DNA from: Phenylobacterium deserti
GTDB lineage: Bacteria > Pseudomonadota > Alphaproteobacteria > Caulobacterales > Caulobacteraceae
Assembly (NCBI RefSeq): GCF_003254705.1
Contig: NZ_QFYR01000001.1
Coordinates: 372,001 to 436,000, forward strand
Length of the DNA stretch: 64,000 nt
Direction: 5' to 3'
In this document: piece after piece, positions 17,299 to 28,020 of the stretch
Layout: every line of letters starts with the position of its first letter
Numbering within the stretch: position 1 is the stretch's first letter
Made by a program: the position numbers and the translations under genes
Notes under the pieces: generated by a model
What the model saw: the letters and a program-made list of their open reading frames with translations, nothing else
Databases searched by the model: none
Told to the model about the DNA's origin: nothing

Positions 17299-19164
<1,866 letters not shown>

Positions 19165-19200
19165 CGCCGAAGCCGCCGCGGACGGTTATGCGTTGGCCTC

Positions 19201-19761
19201 ATGATGCATGCCGACGCCTTTTTCGCCCGCCATCCGGTCCAAGTGGCCCGCGACCTCATCGGATCGACCCTGCTGGTGGCTGGCGTCGGCGGCCGCATTG
19301 TCGAGACCGAGGCCTATCACCACGAGGACCCGGCTTCGCACAGCTTCTCAGGTCCCACGGCGCGCAACGCAGCCATGTTCGGCCCAGTCGCCCGGGCCTA
19401 CGTCTATCGGTCCTACGGCATCCACTGGTGCCTGAACTTCGTGTGCGGGGATGCGCCGGGCAGCGCGGTGCTGATCCGCGCGATCGAGCCCACGGCGGGG
19501 CTGGACCTCATGCGCGACAGGCGCGGTCTGCAGGATCCGCGGGTGCTCTGCTCCGGTCCAGGGCGGCTGTGCCAGGCGCTGGGCGTCACGAGGGAGCACG
19601 ACGGCGCGCGGCTGGACGCCCCGCCTTTCGTCCTGGAGGTCGGGCCGCCGGCCGATCTCGTCACAGGTCCGCGCATCGGCATCAGCCGGGCGGCCGACCT
19701 ACCCTGGCGGTTCGGGGAGAAGGGCTCGCGCTATCTCAGCAAGCCCTTCCCGAAGGCGTGA
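19201..19761 (+). CDS. DNA-3-methyladenine glycosylase (AAG/MPG family)
   Basis: A 186-residue base-excision repair enzyme that removes alkylated purines such as 3-methyladenine and hypoxanthine. It has the family start [11 protein letters not shown], the catalytic region [46 protein letters not shown], and [15 protein letters not shown]. Length fits the bacterial family (~180-200). ATG at 19204 is an alternative start. It abuts the convergent peroxiredoxin stop with no gap. The upstream hybrid kinase ends 36 bases earlier, so readthrough is possible. Confidence 0.93.
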   Translation: MMHADAFFARHPVQVARDLIGSTLLVAGVGGRIVETEAYHHEDPASHSFSGPTARNAAMFGPVARAYVYRSYGIHWCLNFVCGDAPGSAVLIRAIEPTAGLDLMRDRRGLQDPRVLCSGPGRLCQALGVTREHDGARLDAPPFVLEVGPPADLVTGPRIGISRAADLPWRFGEKGSRYLSKPFPKA

Positions 19762-20244
19762 TCAGAGCTGCGCGACGAGGTAGTCGGCGGCGGACACCTT
19801 GAATTCGCCCGGCTGCTCGACGTTGAGCTCCTTTACGACGCCGTCCTCGATCACCATCGAGTAGCGCTGCGAGCGCAGCCCCATGCCGAACTTGGAGCCG
19901 TCCATTTCCAGCCCCACGGCCTTGGTAAAGTCGCCATTGCCGTCGGCCAGCATGACGATGTCCTCGCCCACGGCTTGCTCCTCGCCCCAGGCGCGCATCA
20001 CGAAGGCGTCGTTGACGGAGACGCAGGCGATGACGTCCACGCCCTTGCCGCGGATGTCTTGCGCCAGCTGCTTGAAGCCGGGCAGGTGCTTGGCCGAACA
20101 GGTGGGGGTGAAGGCGCCCGGGACGGCGAACAGCGCCACCTTCTTGCCGGCGAAGAATTCATCGCTTCCCACCGGGCGCGGGCCTTCGGCGGTGGCCTGG
20201 GTGAGAGTCACGCTGGGCAGCTTGTCGCCAACCTTGATCGTCAT
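19762..20244 (-). CDS. Peroxiredoxin (Prx5/AhpE-like, thiol-specific)
   Basis: A 160-residue Prx5-type peroxidase that reduces hydrogen and organic peroxides with thioredoxin or glutaredoxin as donor. The peroxidatic cysteine is Cys49 in PGAFTPTCSAKHLPGF; VSVNDAFVMRAWG and GLRSQRYSMVIEDGVV are typical of the family. I chose ATG at 20244 because AAGGGACGG precedes it and the protein then begins at the conserved KVGDKLPSVTLT; the frame is open further upstream but that part has no homologous character. It is divergent from yqgE. Confidence 0.94.
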   Translation of the reverse strand: MTIKVGDKLPSVTLTQATAEGPRPVGSDEFFAGKKVALFAVPGAFTPTCSAKHLPGFKQLAQDIRGKGVDVIACVSVNDAFVMRAWGEEQAVGEDIVMLADGNGDFTKAVGLEMDGSKFGMGLRSQRYSMVIEDGVVKELNVEQPGEFKVSAADYLVAQL

Positions 20245-20361
20245 GTCCGTCCCTTTGCTCGTTCGTTGGAGCCTGCGACATAGCGCCATCCGCGTCGGCT
20301 GCAACAGGCGGCCGCATCGCATGCTCTTGAAAGCGCCGCGATTGCGCTCATTCTGGAGGGA

Positions 20362-20922
20362 ATGGAAGCGAGTTTCCTTTCGGGCCAGCTCCTGATCGCG
20401 ATGCCCGGCATCGGCGACCCCCGCTTCGAGCGGGCCTTGATCCTGATCTGCGCCCACGACCACCAGCACGCCATGGGCTTGGCCCTGAACCGACCGGTCG
20501 AAGGTTTGACGGTGCCGGACCTGCTCGAGCGGCTGGAGATCACGTCCGAGGCCGAGGCGCCGGAGGATCTAGTGTTGCTGGGTGGGCCTGTGGAGCGGGA
20601 ACGCGGCTTCGTACTCCACACCGCAGACTACGCCAGCGAACACTCCATCGAGGTCACCGATGCGCTGACGCTGACCGCCACCCGCGACGTGCTGGAGGCC
20701 ATGGGCGGCTCTGGCCCGCCGCGTCGCTCGATCCTGGCGCTGGGCTATTCGGGCTGGGGCGCCGGCCAGCTCGAGCTGGAGATTCGTGAAAACGTCTGGT
20801 TGACCTGCGAAGCGGACGAGAGCCTGATCTTCGGGTCAGACCATGAGCAGAAGTGGACCCGGGCGCTCGCCAAGCTGGGCATCGATCCGCATCGGCTGAG
20901 CTCGGCGGCCGGACACGCCTAA
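20362..20922 (+). CDS. YqgE/AlgH family protein (DUF179)
   Basis: A 186-residue single-domain protein of the widespread YqgE/AlgH family. It shows FLSGQLLIAMPGIGDPRFERALILICAHD, NRPVEGL, LLGGPVERERGFVLH and LALGYSGWGAGQLELEI, all conserved family blocks. It is cytoplasmic and the biochemical role is not firmly known. GGAGGGA precedes the ATG. The end overlaps the convergent phosphodiesterase gene by 4 bases. Confidence 0.94.
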   Translation: MEASFLSGQLLIAMPGIGDPRFERALILICAHDHQHAMGLALNRPVEGLTVPDLLERLEITSEAEAPEDLVLLGGPVERERGFVLHTADYASEHSIEVTDALTLTATRDVLEAMGGSGPPRRSILALGYSGWGAGQLELEIRENVWLTCEADESLIFGSDHEQKWTRALAKLGIDPHRLSSAAGHA

Positions 20923-22589
20923 GCGCGGTTGCGCGCCCGGATGGGCGCCGCGCCGTCGGCTCCGCACTGCAGGATGAAGCTCTCCGCGTCATGCGCGGAC
21001 AGCGCCGGCGAATATCCGAACCCCTGACCGTAGTCACACCCGAGCGCCAGGAGGCGGCGGGCCATGCCGGCGTTCTCCACGCCTTCGGCGACGACCTCCA
21101 GCGCCAGGTCCTGCCCCAGCTTCACGACGGAGGAGACGATCTTCTCCGAGCCGGAGTTGGTGGCCAGGGTGCGCACGAAATAGCGGTCGATCTTCAGCGT
21201 GTCGAACGGCAGACGCGCCAGGTAGGACAGGGACGAGAAGCCCGTTCCGAAGTCGTCCAGGGCAAGGGTGACGCCGGCCGCGCGGAGCTTGTGCAGGGTG
21301 ATGGCCGCGCGGTCGGGGTCGCGCATGACGTCGCTTTCGGTCACCTCGAGCTTCAGCACGCCTGGCGGCAGACCGGTGGCGTTGCGGATCTCGATGATCT
21401 CGGCCAGCAGGCCTTTGCGGTCCAGTTCGCCAGTGGAGAGGTTCACGGCCACTGAAAGACCCGCGGCCGCCTCATGCCGGGCCCGCCAGACCGACAGCTG
21501 GCGTGCGGCCTCCCTCAGCACGGCCGAACCCAAGGCGCTCATCAGGCCGAGCTCCTGGCACATGGGCAGGAACTGCTCGGGCAGCAGCAGGCCGCGGCGA
21601 GGGTGACGCCACCGCACAAGGGCTTCAAACCCGGCCAGAGCGCCCGTGCCGAGCCGGATCACCGGCTGGTAGAACGGGATGAACTCGCCGCGCTCCAGTG
21701 CGCCCTTGATCTCGCCCTCCAGGGCAAGGCGGGAGAGCCCGTCGCTTTCCAAGGCGCGGCCGTAGTCGGCGGCGCCGCCTCTCCCGGCGGTCTTGGCCGC
21801 TTCCACCGCAAGCTCGGCGCGGCGCAGCAGTTCGGCCGCTTCGGGCGCGTCTTCCCCGCCCTGGGTTTGGACGGCGCCAATAGAAAGGGTGGGATGAATA
21901 TCGAGCCCGGCGATGCGGAGCGGCGTCTCCAGCGCCTTGCGCATAGCCTCTGCGCCCGGGGATACCTCGGCGGGACACAGCGCCGCGAACTCGTCCTCGC
22001 CGACGCGACCCAGCAGGGCGCCGGGCGGGAATGCGGTAGCCAGGCGCGAGGCCAGGGCCGCCAGCACCAGATCTGCGCGTTCGTGGCCGAGCGCCTCGTT
22101 CAAGCGCCTCAAGCGGTCGAGATCGGCGACGATCAGTTCGTGACCGCCGGGCGCCTGCAGGCGCTCTCGCGCCTGCGCCAGGAAACTGCGACGCCGCATC
22201 AGGCCGGTGAGGTCATCCTGTTCAGGGGCAGCGAAAGCCGTCTCCGCGGCGACGACGCCGCTCGCCCGCCCATCCTCGCGCCAGACGCCGCGCCAGACGC
22301 ACACGCCGGCGCCGCGGATGCGCACGCGCAGGGCGACCTCCGAGCCGGCAGAACGGGGCCGAAGAAGATCGTCGGCCAGGGCGCGGTCCTGAGGCAGCGC
22401 CAGGGCGCGCAGGGCGGCGGAGGAGCAGTCGGGGGCAAGCGGGGCGAGGCCCAGGGCGCGAACGCCGCCGGTCAGGCGCAGGCGGTCAGCCTCCGGCTCC
22501 CAGCTCCAGATCGCCACGGCCGCGGCGCCCAGAGCGTCCAGGGTTGCGGCGGCGTCCCAGTTCCAGCGGTCGTTCGGCGTCTCGGCCAA
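20919..22589 (-). CDS. pdeA: PAS-GEDEF-EAL cyclic-di-GMP phosphodiesterase, PdeA-like
   Basis: A 556-residue cytosolic protein. A PAS-like domain occupies residues ~20-115 (AIWSWEPEADRL). A GGDEF-type domain follows with the altered motif GEDEF at 197-201, then an intact EAL domain with EAL at 322-324, VNLSTGEL, DDFGTGF at 445-451 and VVAEGVE. It should therefore degrade c-di-GMP while the GEDEF domain does not make it. Caulobacter PdeA (CC3396) has this architecture, the same GEDEF variant (which binds GTP and activates the EAL domain) and about this length, and lies near the cox cluster; orthology is inferred. The start is TTG: an in-frame stop lies 24 bases upstream and the next ATG is deep inside. 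The protein ends in RNRA. Confidence 0.88.
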   Translation of the reverse strand: MAETPNDRWNWDAAATLDALGAAAVAIWSWEPEADRLRLTGGVRALGLAPLAPDCSSAALRALALPQDRALADDLLRPRSAGSEVALRVRIRGAGVCVWRGVWREDGRASGVVAAETAFAAPEQDDLTGLMRRRSFLAQARERLQAPGGHELIVADLDRLRRLNEALGHERADLVLAALASRLATAFPPGALLGRVGEDEFAALCPAEVSPGAEAMRKALETPLRIAGLDIHPTLSIGAVQTQGGEDAPEAAELLRRAELAVEAAKTAGRGGAADYGRALESDGLSRLALEGEIKGALERGEFIPFYQPVIRLGTGALAGFEALVRWRHPRRGLLLPEQFLPMCQELGLMSALGSAVLREAARQLSVWRARHEAAAGLSVAVNLSTGELDRKGLLAEIIEIRNATGLPPGVLKLEVTESDVMRDPDRAAITLHKLRAAGVTLALDDFGTGFSSLSYLARLPFDTLKIDRYFVRTLATNSGSEKIVSSVVKLGQDLALEVVAEGVENAGMARRLLALGCDYGQGFGYSPALSAHDAESFILQCGADGAAPIRARNRA

Positions 22590-22624
22590 GTCGCCTGCCC
22601 CAGCGGGAAAACCTCAGGCTCCGG

Positions 22625-23236
22625 TCAGACCGAAACCCCCTCGTCCGGGCCTTCCAGCACGCTGAAGGGCGTGGTGAGGCCGAACAGGACATGGTCTCGC
22701 CATACGCCGTTAATTTTCAGATAAGCTTTGGCATAACCTTCCTCGGTGAAGCCGGCCTTTGCGAGCAGCCGGCGAGAGCCGAGGTTGTCGGGAATGCAGG
22801 CCGCTTCCAGGCGGTGGAGGCCGAGGGTGCGGAAAGCAAATTCGGAAAGCGCGCGCACCGCGGCCAAGGTGTGTCCCTGACGGGTGAAGGGGCGGCCGCA
22901 CCAGTAGCCGATCGAACCCATCTGGGCGACGCCGCGGCGGATGTTCGACAGGGTGATGCCGCCGGTCAGCGCCTCGTCCTCGGCCCGGTGGACAAAGAAG
23001 GGATAGGCGACGCCAAGGTCGCGGTCCCGGGCATAGGCGCTGAGCCGACGGCGAAAGGCCGCCCTGGACAGATCGTCGGTCGGCCAGGTCGGCTCCCACG
23101 GCTGCAGGAAGCTGCGCGAGGCGGCTCGCAGGTCCCGCCATTCGTTGTAGTCGGAGGCTCGGGGCGCGCGCAGGAAGATGGCCTCGCCGTCAACGCGAAG
23201 GCCGTTCTCCGGCGTCATCCAGTCCAACAGGGCCAT
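22625..23236 (-). CDS. GNAT N-acetyltransferase (RimJ/RimL-like)
   Basis: A 203-residue acetyltransferase of the RimJ/RimL subgroup, which acetylates N-terminal amines of ribosomal or other proteins. It begins with IFLRAPRASDYNEWRDLR. The acetyl-CoA loop region is GYWCGRPFTRQGHTLAAVRALSEFAF, then HRLEAACIPDNLGSRRLLAKAGFTEEGYAKAYLKING, all typical. ATG at 23236 is chosen; an upstream TTG at 23254 would add six residues. It sits between the M16 peptidase (46 bases upstream) and the PdeA-like gene (35 bases downstream), all on one strand. Confidence 0.9.
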   Translation of the reverse strand: MALLDWMTPENGLRVDGEAIFLRAPRASDYNEWRDLRAASRSFLQPWEPTWPTDDLSRAAFRRRLSAYARDRDLGVAYPFFVHRAEDEALTGGITLSNIRRGVAQMGSIGYWCGRPFTRQGHTLAAVRALSEFAFRTLGLHRLEAACIPDNLGSRRLLAKAGFTEEGYAKAYLKINGVWRDHVLFGLTTPFSVLEGPDEGVSV

Positions 23237-23282
23237 GCGAGGAGCCTCGCCCAAATCAGCCGCAGGTCAAGCGTGCGCTGCG

Positions 23283-24575
23283 CTAGCCGAACAGGGCGCG
23301 TCGGAAAGCAGGCGCCGCCTTGAGCGCCGACTTCGGTCCGAGCACGGCGACGGCGGCGTTGCGGTTGGCCAGGATCTGCCCCGTGAGGCGCACCAGATCG
23401 CCTGCGGTCACAGCGTCGACCTCCGCGGCGACTTCCTCGGGCGAGAGGACCCGGTCGAACATCAGCACCTGGGCGGCGGCCTGTTCGGCGCGCGCCAAGG
23501 GAGACTCGCGGGCCATGAACATCGCGCCCTTGAGCTGAGCCTTCGCGCGGGCGAGTTCGGCCTCGCCCACCGGCGTCAGCATGCCCTCGATCTCCCCCGC
23601 GGCGACCTTGGCCAGTTCCTCGGCGTCACCCGCCGCGCAGCCGGCGAAGATGCCCAGCACGCCCGTGTCGGAATAGGTCTCGGAATAGGCGTCGATCGCA
23701 TAGGCGAGACCGCGCCTTTCCCGCGCTTCCTGGAACAGGCGCGAGGCCATGCCGCCGCCGAGGATCTCGGCCAACAGACGCAAGGCAAAGTAGTCGGGGT
23801 GCATCGCGCCGACGGCGGGCAGCAGAAGGACGACGTTGGCCTGCTCCAGGCGCTTGGCCACGGCCCGCTCGCCGCCGGTGAAGGCGGCGGCTTCCGGCTC
23901 GGGCAGCATCTGGCCGTTGGCTGCGCCAAAGTCGCGTTCGGCCAGGCGCAGAAGCTCGCCCTCCTCCACCGCGCCCGCGGCGCTGACCACCAGGCTCTGG
24001 GCGCCGTAAATGGCGCTGCGCCAGGCGCCCAGGGTGTCGGGCGTGGCGCGCCCGATGCTCTCATTCGTCCCGAGGATCGGCCGGCCGAGCGGATGGGCCG
24101 CGAAGGCTACTTCCTGGGCGAGTTCGAAGACCAGATCGTCAGGCGCGTCAGCGGCCTCGGCGATCTCCTGGCCCACCACCTGCTTCTCACGGGCGAGGTC
24201 GCCGGCGTCCATGGACGGCCGTAGCACGAGGTCGGACAGAACGGCCGAGCCGAGGTCCAGGCCGCCGGCGAGCGCCCGGACCTGATAGCTGGTGCGCTCG
24301 TAGCCCGTGGCGGCGTTGATCTGGCCGCCTTCGGCCTCGATCACCTCGACGATGTCACGCGCGGAGCGGCCGCCTGCGCCTTTGAACACCATGTGCTCGA
24401 GCAGGTGCGACCAGCCGGACCGATGGGCGTCCTCCCAACGAGCGCCGCGGCCGGCCACGACCGAAAGCGCCACCGTCTGGAGGCCGGGGATGGGGTCGCA
24501 GACCACCCGCACCCCGTTGGGCAGGGTGTGAACGCTTGGGACGCGGGCCTCAGGCTTCGGCAAAGGCGCGGACAT
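23283..24575 (-). CDS. M16-family zinc peptidase
   Basis: A 430-residue pitrilysin/processing-peptidase-like enzyme. The inverted zinc motif HxxEH is in SHLLEHMVFKG, about residue 63, with the third ligand glutamate expected in EVIEAEGGQINAATGYERTSY. The second half holds the inactive M16 C domain (NVVLLLPAVGAMHPDYFALRLLAEILGGGMASRLFQEAREKRGLAY-like). No signal peptide is seen, so it is probably cytoplasmic. Its start (ATG at 24575) lies 26 bases inside the end of thrC; coupling of thrC to an M16 peptidase is common in alphaproteobacteria. Confidence 0.93.
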   Translation of the reverse strand: MSAPLPKPEARVPSVHTLPNGVRVVCDPIPGLQTVALSVVAGRGARWEDAHRSGWSHLLEHMVFKGAGGRSARDIVEVIEAEGGQINAATGYERTSYQVRALAGGLDLGSAVLSDLVLRPSMDAGDLAREKQVVGQEIAEAADAPDDLVFELAQEVAFAAHPLGRPILGTNESIGRATPDTLGAWRSAIYGAQSLVVSAAGAVEEGELLRLAERDFGAANGQMLPEPEAAAFTGGERAVAKRLEQANVVLLLPAVGAMHPDYFALRLLAEILGGGMASRLFQEARERRGLAYAIDAYSETYSDTGVLGIFAGCAAGDAEELAKVAAGEIEGMLTPVGEAELARAKAQLKGAMFMARESPLARAEQAAAQVLMFDRVLSPEEVAAEVDAVTAGDLVRLTGQILANRNAAVAVLGPKSALKAAPAFRRALFG

Positions 24576-25941
24576 AGGCCTTGATGGTCTCCGTTTCGGC
24601 CGGGAGACGGTCGAAACGCTCCGGGCGCTCGGCGAGGTCCGCTGCACCGCGAGGGAGCGGCGGCGTCACGCCGCTGGCGGCGGCCACGTCATCAGGGAAC
24701 TTGGCGGGGTGAGCCGTGGACAGCACGACCACGGGACCATCGAGATCCTCCACCCGGCGCAGGGCGGCCACCGCGACGGCCGTGTGCGGGTCGATCAGTT
24801 CGCCCGTTTCGTTCAGCGTGGCGACGATGGTGCGACGGGTCTCATCCTCCGACACGCCGACGCCGCGGAACAGCTCGCGCATGGCGGCGAAGGCCTGCGG
24901 CGGGATGTCGATCGCGCCGGCCTCGTTGAAGGCCTGGAATGCGCGGGCCGTTTCAACCGGTTCGCGCTTCACCGCTTCGAAGTAGAGCCGCTCGAAGTTG
25001 GACGCCGACTGGATGTCCATGGCCGGGGAGATCGTCGGCTGGACGACGCCGCGGGCGTAGCGGCCGTCTTCGAAGGCGTGAGCCAGGATGTCGTTGGAGT
25101 TAGTCGCCACGACAATCCGGCCCAGCGGCAGGCCCATGCGGCTGGCCACGTAGCCGGCGAAGGCGTCGCCGAAATTGCCGGAAGGCACGCAGAAGTTCAC
25201 CGGACGCAGCGGCGCACCCAAGGCGACGGCGGCGGTGAAGTAGTAGACGGCTTGCGCCGCGATGCGGGCGAAGTTGATGGAGTTCACGCCGGACAGGTCG
25301 ACCGCCTGGCGCAGGACTTGGTCCTGGAACGTCTGCTTCACGATCGCCTGGCAGTCGTCAAACGTGCCCTGCACCGCCACGCACGCGACGTTCGCCTCGG
25401 CGGCGGTGGTCATGAAACGGCGCTGCACCTCGCTGATGCGGCCTTCCGGGAAAAGGGCGACGATCTTGACGTTCTTGCGGCCGCGGAAGGCTTCCACCGC
25501 CGCGCCGCCAGTGTCGCCTGAGGTGGCGCAGATGATGGTCTGGGTGCGGTTCTGACCGCCCAGCACGTGATCGTACAGGCGGGCCAGGATCTGCATGGCC
25601 ACGTCCTTGAACGCCAAGCTCGGGCCGTGGAACAGCTCGGCGATGAAGGCGTCGGGGCCGATCTGCACAATGGGCACGACGGCGGCGTGGTTGAAGGTCG
25701 CGTAGGCCTCGCGGCACATCTCGAGCAGGGCCGCAGGCTTGATCTCGTCGCCTGCAAAGGCGCCGATCACCGCCGCCGCCACCTCGTGGTAGGGCCGCCC
25801 GGCGAAGCCGGCGATCTCCTCGGCCGTGAAGGTGGGCCAAGCTTCGGGGATGTAGAGCCCCCCATCGGGAGCCAGGCCGGCCAGCACCGCATCGACGAAG
25901 CCGACCGCAGGTGACTGCCCGCGGGTCGAGACGTAACGCAT
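24550..25941 (-). CDS. thrC: Threonine synthase
   Basis: A 463-residue PLP enzyme that converts O-phosphohomoserine to threonine. It begins MRYVSTRGQSPAVGFVDAVLAGLAPDGGLYIP, the proteobacterial ThrC start. The PLP lysine is in FHGPSLAFKDVAMQ near residue 108, and the phosphate-binding stretch CATSGDTGGAAVEAF follows. SVNSINFARIAAQAVYY-like and PSGNFGDAFAGYVA blocks complete the pattern. The ATG at 25941 overlaps the surf1 stop by one base (TGATG), so translation is coupled to the oxidase assembly genes upstream. Confidence 0.97.
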   Translation of the reverse strand: MRYVSTRGQSPAVGFVDAVLAGLAPDGGLYIPEAWPTFTAEEIAGFAGRPYHEVAAAVIGAFAGDEIKPAALLEMCREAYATFNHAAVVPIVQIGPDAFIAELFHGPSLAFKDVAMQILARLYDHVLGGQNRTQTIICATSGDTGGAAVEAFRGRKNVKIVALFPEGRISEVQRRFMTTAAEANVACVAVQGTFDDCQAIVKQTFQDQVLRQAVDLSGVNSINFARIAAQAVYYFTAAVALGAPLRPVNFCVPSGNFGDAFAGYVASRMGLPLGRIVVATNSNDILAHAFEDGRYARGVVQPTISPAMDIQSASNFERLYFEAVKREPVETARAFQAFNEAGAIDIPPQAFAAMRELFRGVGVSEDETRRTIVATLNETGELIDPHTAVAVAALRRVEDLDGPVVVLSTAHPAKFPDDVAAASGVTPPLPRGAADLAERPERFDRLPAETETIKAYVRAFAEA

Positions 25942-26708
25942 CAGATCTTCCGTCTTCTCAGGAGCATGGCGGCATAGACGCCGGCTAACGCTGCGGCAAG
26001 GCCGAACCAGGTCAGGGCGTATTCCAGATGGCGGTTCGGGATCTCCGCCGGCAGCGGCGCAGGGACGAGCGCCGCCCACTCGGGATTGGTCCGGGTTTCG
26101 GCCATCAGGAAAACGGGCGCGGCCTGGGATGCGCCCAGCGCCTCGCCCATGGCGACCGCGTCGCGCGAGAACCAGCGGTTCTGCTCAGGGTGATTGGCGG
26201 GGGTGACGAAGCTCGCGGCGTCCGGCGCGCGCAGAACCCCGACCACCTCCACAGGGGCTTGGTTCGATGGGTCGACGGGCGGGCGGGCCGAGACGGTGTC
26301 AGGGACGAACCCCCGGTCCACCAGGATGTGGCGGTAGGGCGCGCTCTCCACCTGGCAGGCGGAGATCAGGCGCGATCCGGCCTGGCCAGACTGGATGCCA
26401 TAGAGCTGAACGAAGGGCGCTGTGGCCAGGCCGGGGCAGACGGCTCGCACGCGGGTGAAGGCCACGTCGCGTCCCTCGCCAAGCGCATCCAGCACGGGGC
26501 CGACAGGTTGGGCGGGAGCGGACTTCAGCGCTTCGACATGGGCCAGCAGCTCCTGCTTCCACTTCATCCGCTGGAGCTGCCAGCTGCCGAGGAAGATCAG
26601 GATCCCAAGCGCAATAACCGTGGCGATGGTCATGCCTACGGGGAAGCGGACTGGGACCGCGCGCGCATGCTCCGCCGGCGGGAGCTGGGGCTCCCACCCG
26701 TCAGTCAT
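25941..26708 (-). CDS. SURF1-family cytochrome oxidase assembly protein
   Basis: A 255-residue inner-membrane protein needed to insert haem a into the aa3-type oxidase. Two membrane helices frame it: residues ~25-45 (MTIATVIALGILIFLGSWQLQRMKWK, with the conserved WQLxR) and ~232-250 (ALTWFGLAAALAGVYAAML). The periplasmic part has ILVDRGFVP and NRHLEYALTWF, the SURF1 signatures. It overlaps the DUF983 gene by 8 bases upstream and thrC by one base downstream, which places it in the cta operon. Confidence 0.94.
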   Translation of the reverse strand: MTDGWEPQLPPAEHARAVPVRFPVGMTIATVIALGILIFLGSWQLQRMKWKQELLAHVEALKSAPAQPVGPVLDALGEGRDVAFTRVRAVCPGLATAPFVQLYGIQSGQAGSRLISACQVESAPYRHILVDRGFVPDTVSARPPVDPSNQAPVEVVGVLRAPDAASFVTPANHPEQNRWFSRDAVAMGEALGASQAAPVFLMAETRTNPEWAALVPAPLPAEIPNRHLEYALTWFGLAAALAGVYAAMLLRRRKI

Positions 26709-27060
26709 GGCGAGCTTCGGAGGCCTTGTTCATGAACTGCGCCGCCAGCATGGCGCCTTTGAACGGTCGAAGGAGCGCCAGGACGATCACCAGCGTGGCG
26801 GGCAGCCAGACAATCAGGTGAACCCAAACCGGCGGGGCCAGGGCGACCTCCGTGAAGAGGGCGCCGAAGGCCACCAGCAGTCCGGCGATCAGAATGACGA
26901 AGACCGCCGGGCCGTCGCCGGAGTCGGCCTTCGCAAGGTCGAAGCCGCAGGCTTCGCATCGCGGGGCCACCTTGAGGAAACCCTCGAACAGGTGGCCCTC
27001 GCCGCAGTTGGGGCAGCGCCCCGCGACCCCCGCCAGGAGCGGGTTGGCCGCGCGGGGCAC
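26701..27060 (-). CDS. DUF983 zinc-ribbon membrane protein
   Basis: A 119-residue DUF983 protein. The N-terminus holds a four-cysteine zinc ribbon (GRCPNCGEGHLFEGFLKV and CEACGFDL), followed by two membrane helices (AVFVILIAGLLVAFGALF and WVHLIVWLPATLVIVLALL). I chose the GTG at 27060, one base after the ctaE stop, because it puts the zinc ribbon near the start; the open frame upstream runs through ctaE and looks unnatural. DUF983 genes commonly sit between ctaE and surf1 in alphaproteobacteria, suggesting a role around the oxidase, but the function is not known. Confidence 0.88.
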   Translation of the reverse strand: MPRAANPLLAGVAGRCPNCGEGHLFEGFLKVAPRCEACGFDLAKADSGDGPAVFVILIAGLLVAFGALFTEVALAPPVWVHLIVWLPATLVIVLALLRPFKGAMLAAQFMNKASEARHD

Positions 27061-27061
27061 G

Positions 27062-27937
27062 TCAGTGGGCTCCGGCGCCCGCGAACACCACGTAGATGAA
27101 GGCGAACAGGAAGAGCCAGACGACGTCGACGAAGTGCCAGTACCAGGCGGCCGCTTCGAAGCCGAAGTGCTTCTGCGGGGTGAAGCCGCCACGCATCAGA
27201 CGCAGCAGGCAGACCGCCAGGAAGATGGTCCCCACCAGAACGTGGAAGCCGTGGAAGCCAGTGGCCATGAAGAAGGTCGAGCCATACAGGCCGGAGTTCG
27301 CCGCTTCTTCCGAGAAGAAGTACTTGTGCTCCAGGATGTGGTGGTACTCGTACGCTTGGATGCAGGAGAACAGCACGCCGAGGATGATCGTGAGCGTGAG
27401 CGCGATCTTGGCGCCCTTGCGATCGTCCTGCTGGATGGCGTGGTGAGCCCAGGTGACCGTCGTGCCCGAGAGCAGCAGGGTCAGGGTGTTCACCAGCGGC
27501 AGGTGCCAGGCGGGAACGGTCTCAACGCCGGTCGGCGGCCAGGTGGCCCAGGCGGTGCGGACTTCCTCGATGGCGGACAGGGTCCGGTGCTCGTGGAAGA
27601 GCGCCATCTCGAAGAACATCCAGAACCAGGCGACGAAGAACATCACCTCGGAGGCGATGAACAGGATCATGCCGTAGCGGAGGCCGATCGAGACGACCGG
27701 CGTGTGATCGCCCTGGTTGGCTTCCTTCACCACGTCCGACCACCAGCCGACCATGGTGTAGAGGATGCCCGCGAGACCGGCGAAGAACACCCAGGGGGTG
27801 CCCTTGTCGATGCCGAACAGGCCCTTCATCCAGATCACGCCGCCGATGGCCATGACCGTGGCGGAGATCGACGCGACGAGCGGCCAGGGGCTCGGATTGA
27901 CCAGGTGGTAGTCGTGCTTGACGCTCGCGTCGGCCAT
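27062..27937 (-). CDS. ctaE: Cytochrome c oxidase subunit III
   Basis: A 291-residue integral membrane subunit of the aa3-type oxidase with seven predicted helices. Family blocks are YHLVNPSPWPLVASISA at the start, RYGMILFIASEVMFFVAWFWMFFE (with the conserved Glu of helix III), TTVTWAHHAI, EYHHILE, STFFMATGFHGFHVLVGTIFL, and the C-terminal WYWHFVDVVWLFLF. It follows ctaG by about 80 bases and nearly abuts the DUF983 gene. Confidence 0.97.
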   Translation of the reverse strand: MADASVKHDYHLVNPSPWPLVASISATVMAIGGVIWMKGLFGIDKGTPWVFFAGLAGILYTMVGWWSDVVKEANQGDHTPVVSIGLRYGMILFIASEVMFFVAWFWMFFEMALFHEHRTLSAIEEVRTAWATWPPTGVETVPAWHLPLVNTLTLLLSGTTVTWAHHAIQQDDRKGAKIALTLTIILGVLFSCIQAYEYHHILEHKYFFSEEAANSGLYGSTFFMATGFHGFHVLVGTIFLAVCLLRLMRGGFTPQKHFGFEAAAWYWHFVDVVWLFLFAFIYVVFAGAGAH

Positions 27938-28020
27938 TTCGGTCCTAAACCCCTCTCAAACCTCGAGCACGGCCATGGCCCCGCAGACTCGGCGTGGGCC
28001 GCAGGCCGGTTCGCGTGACG

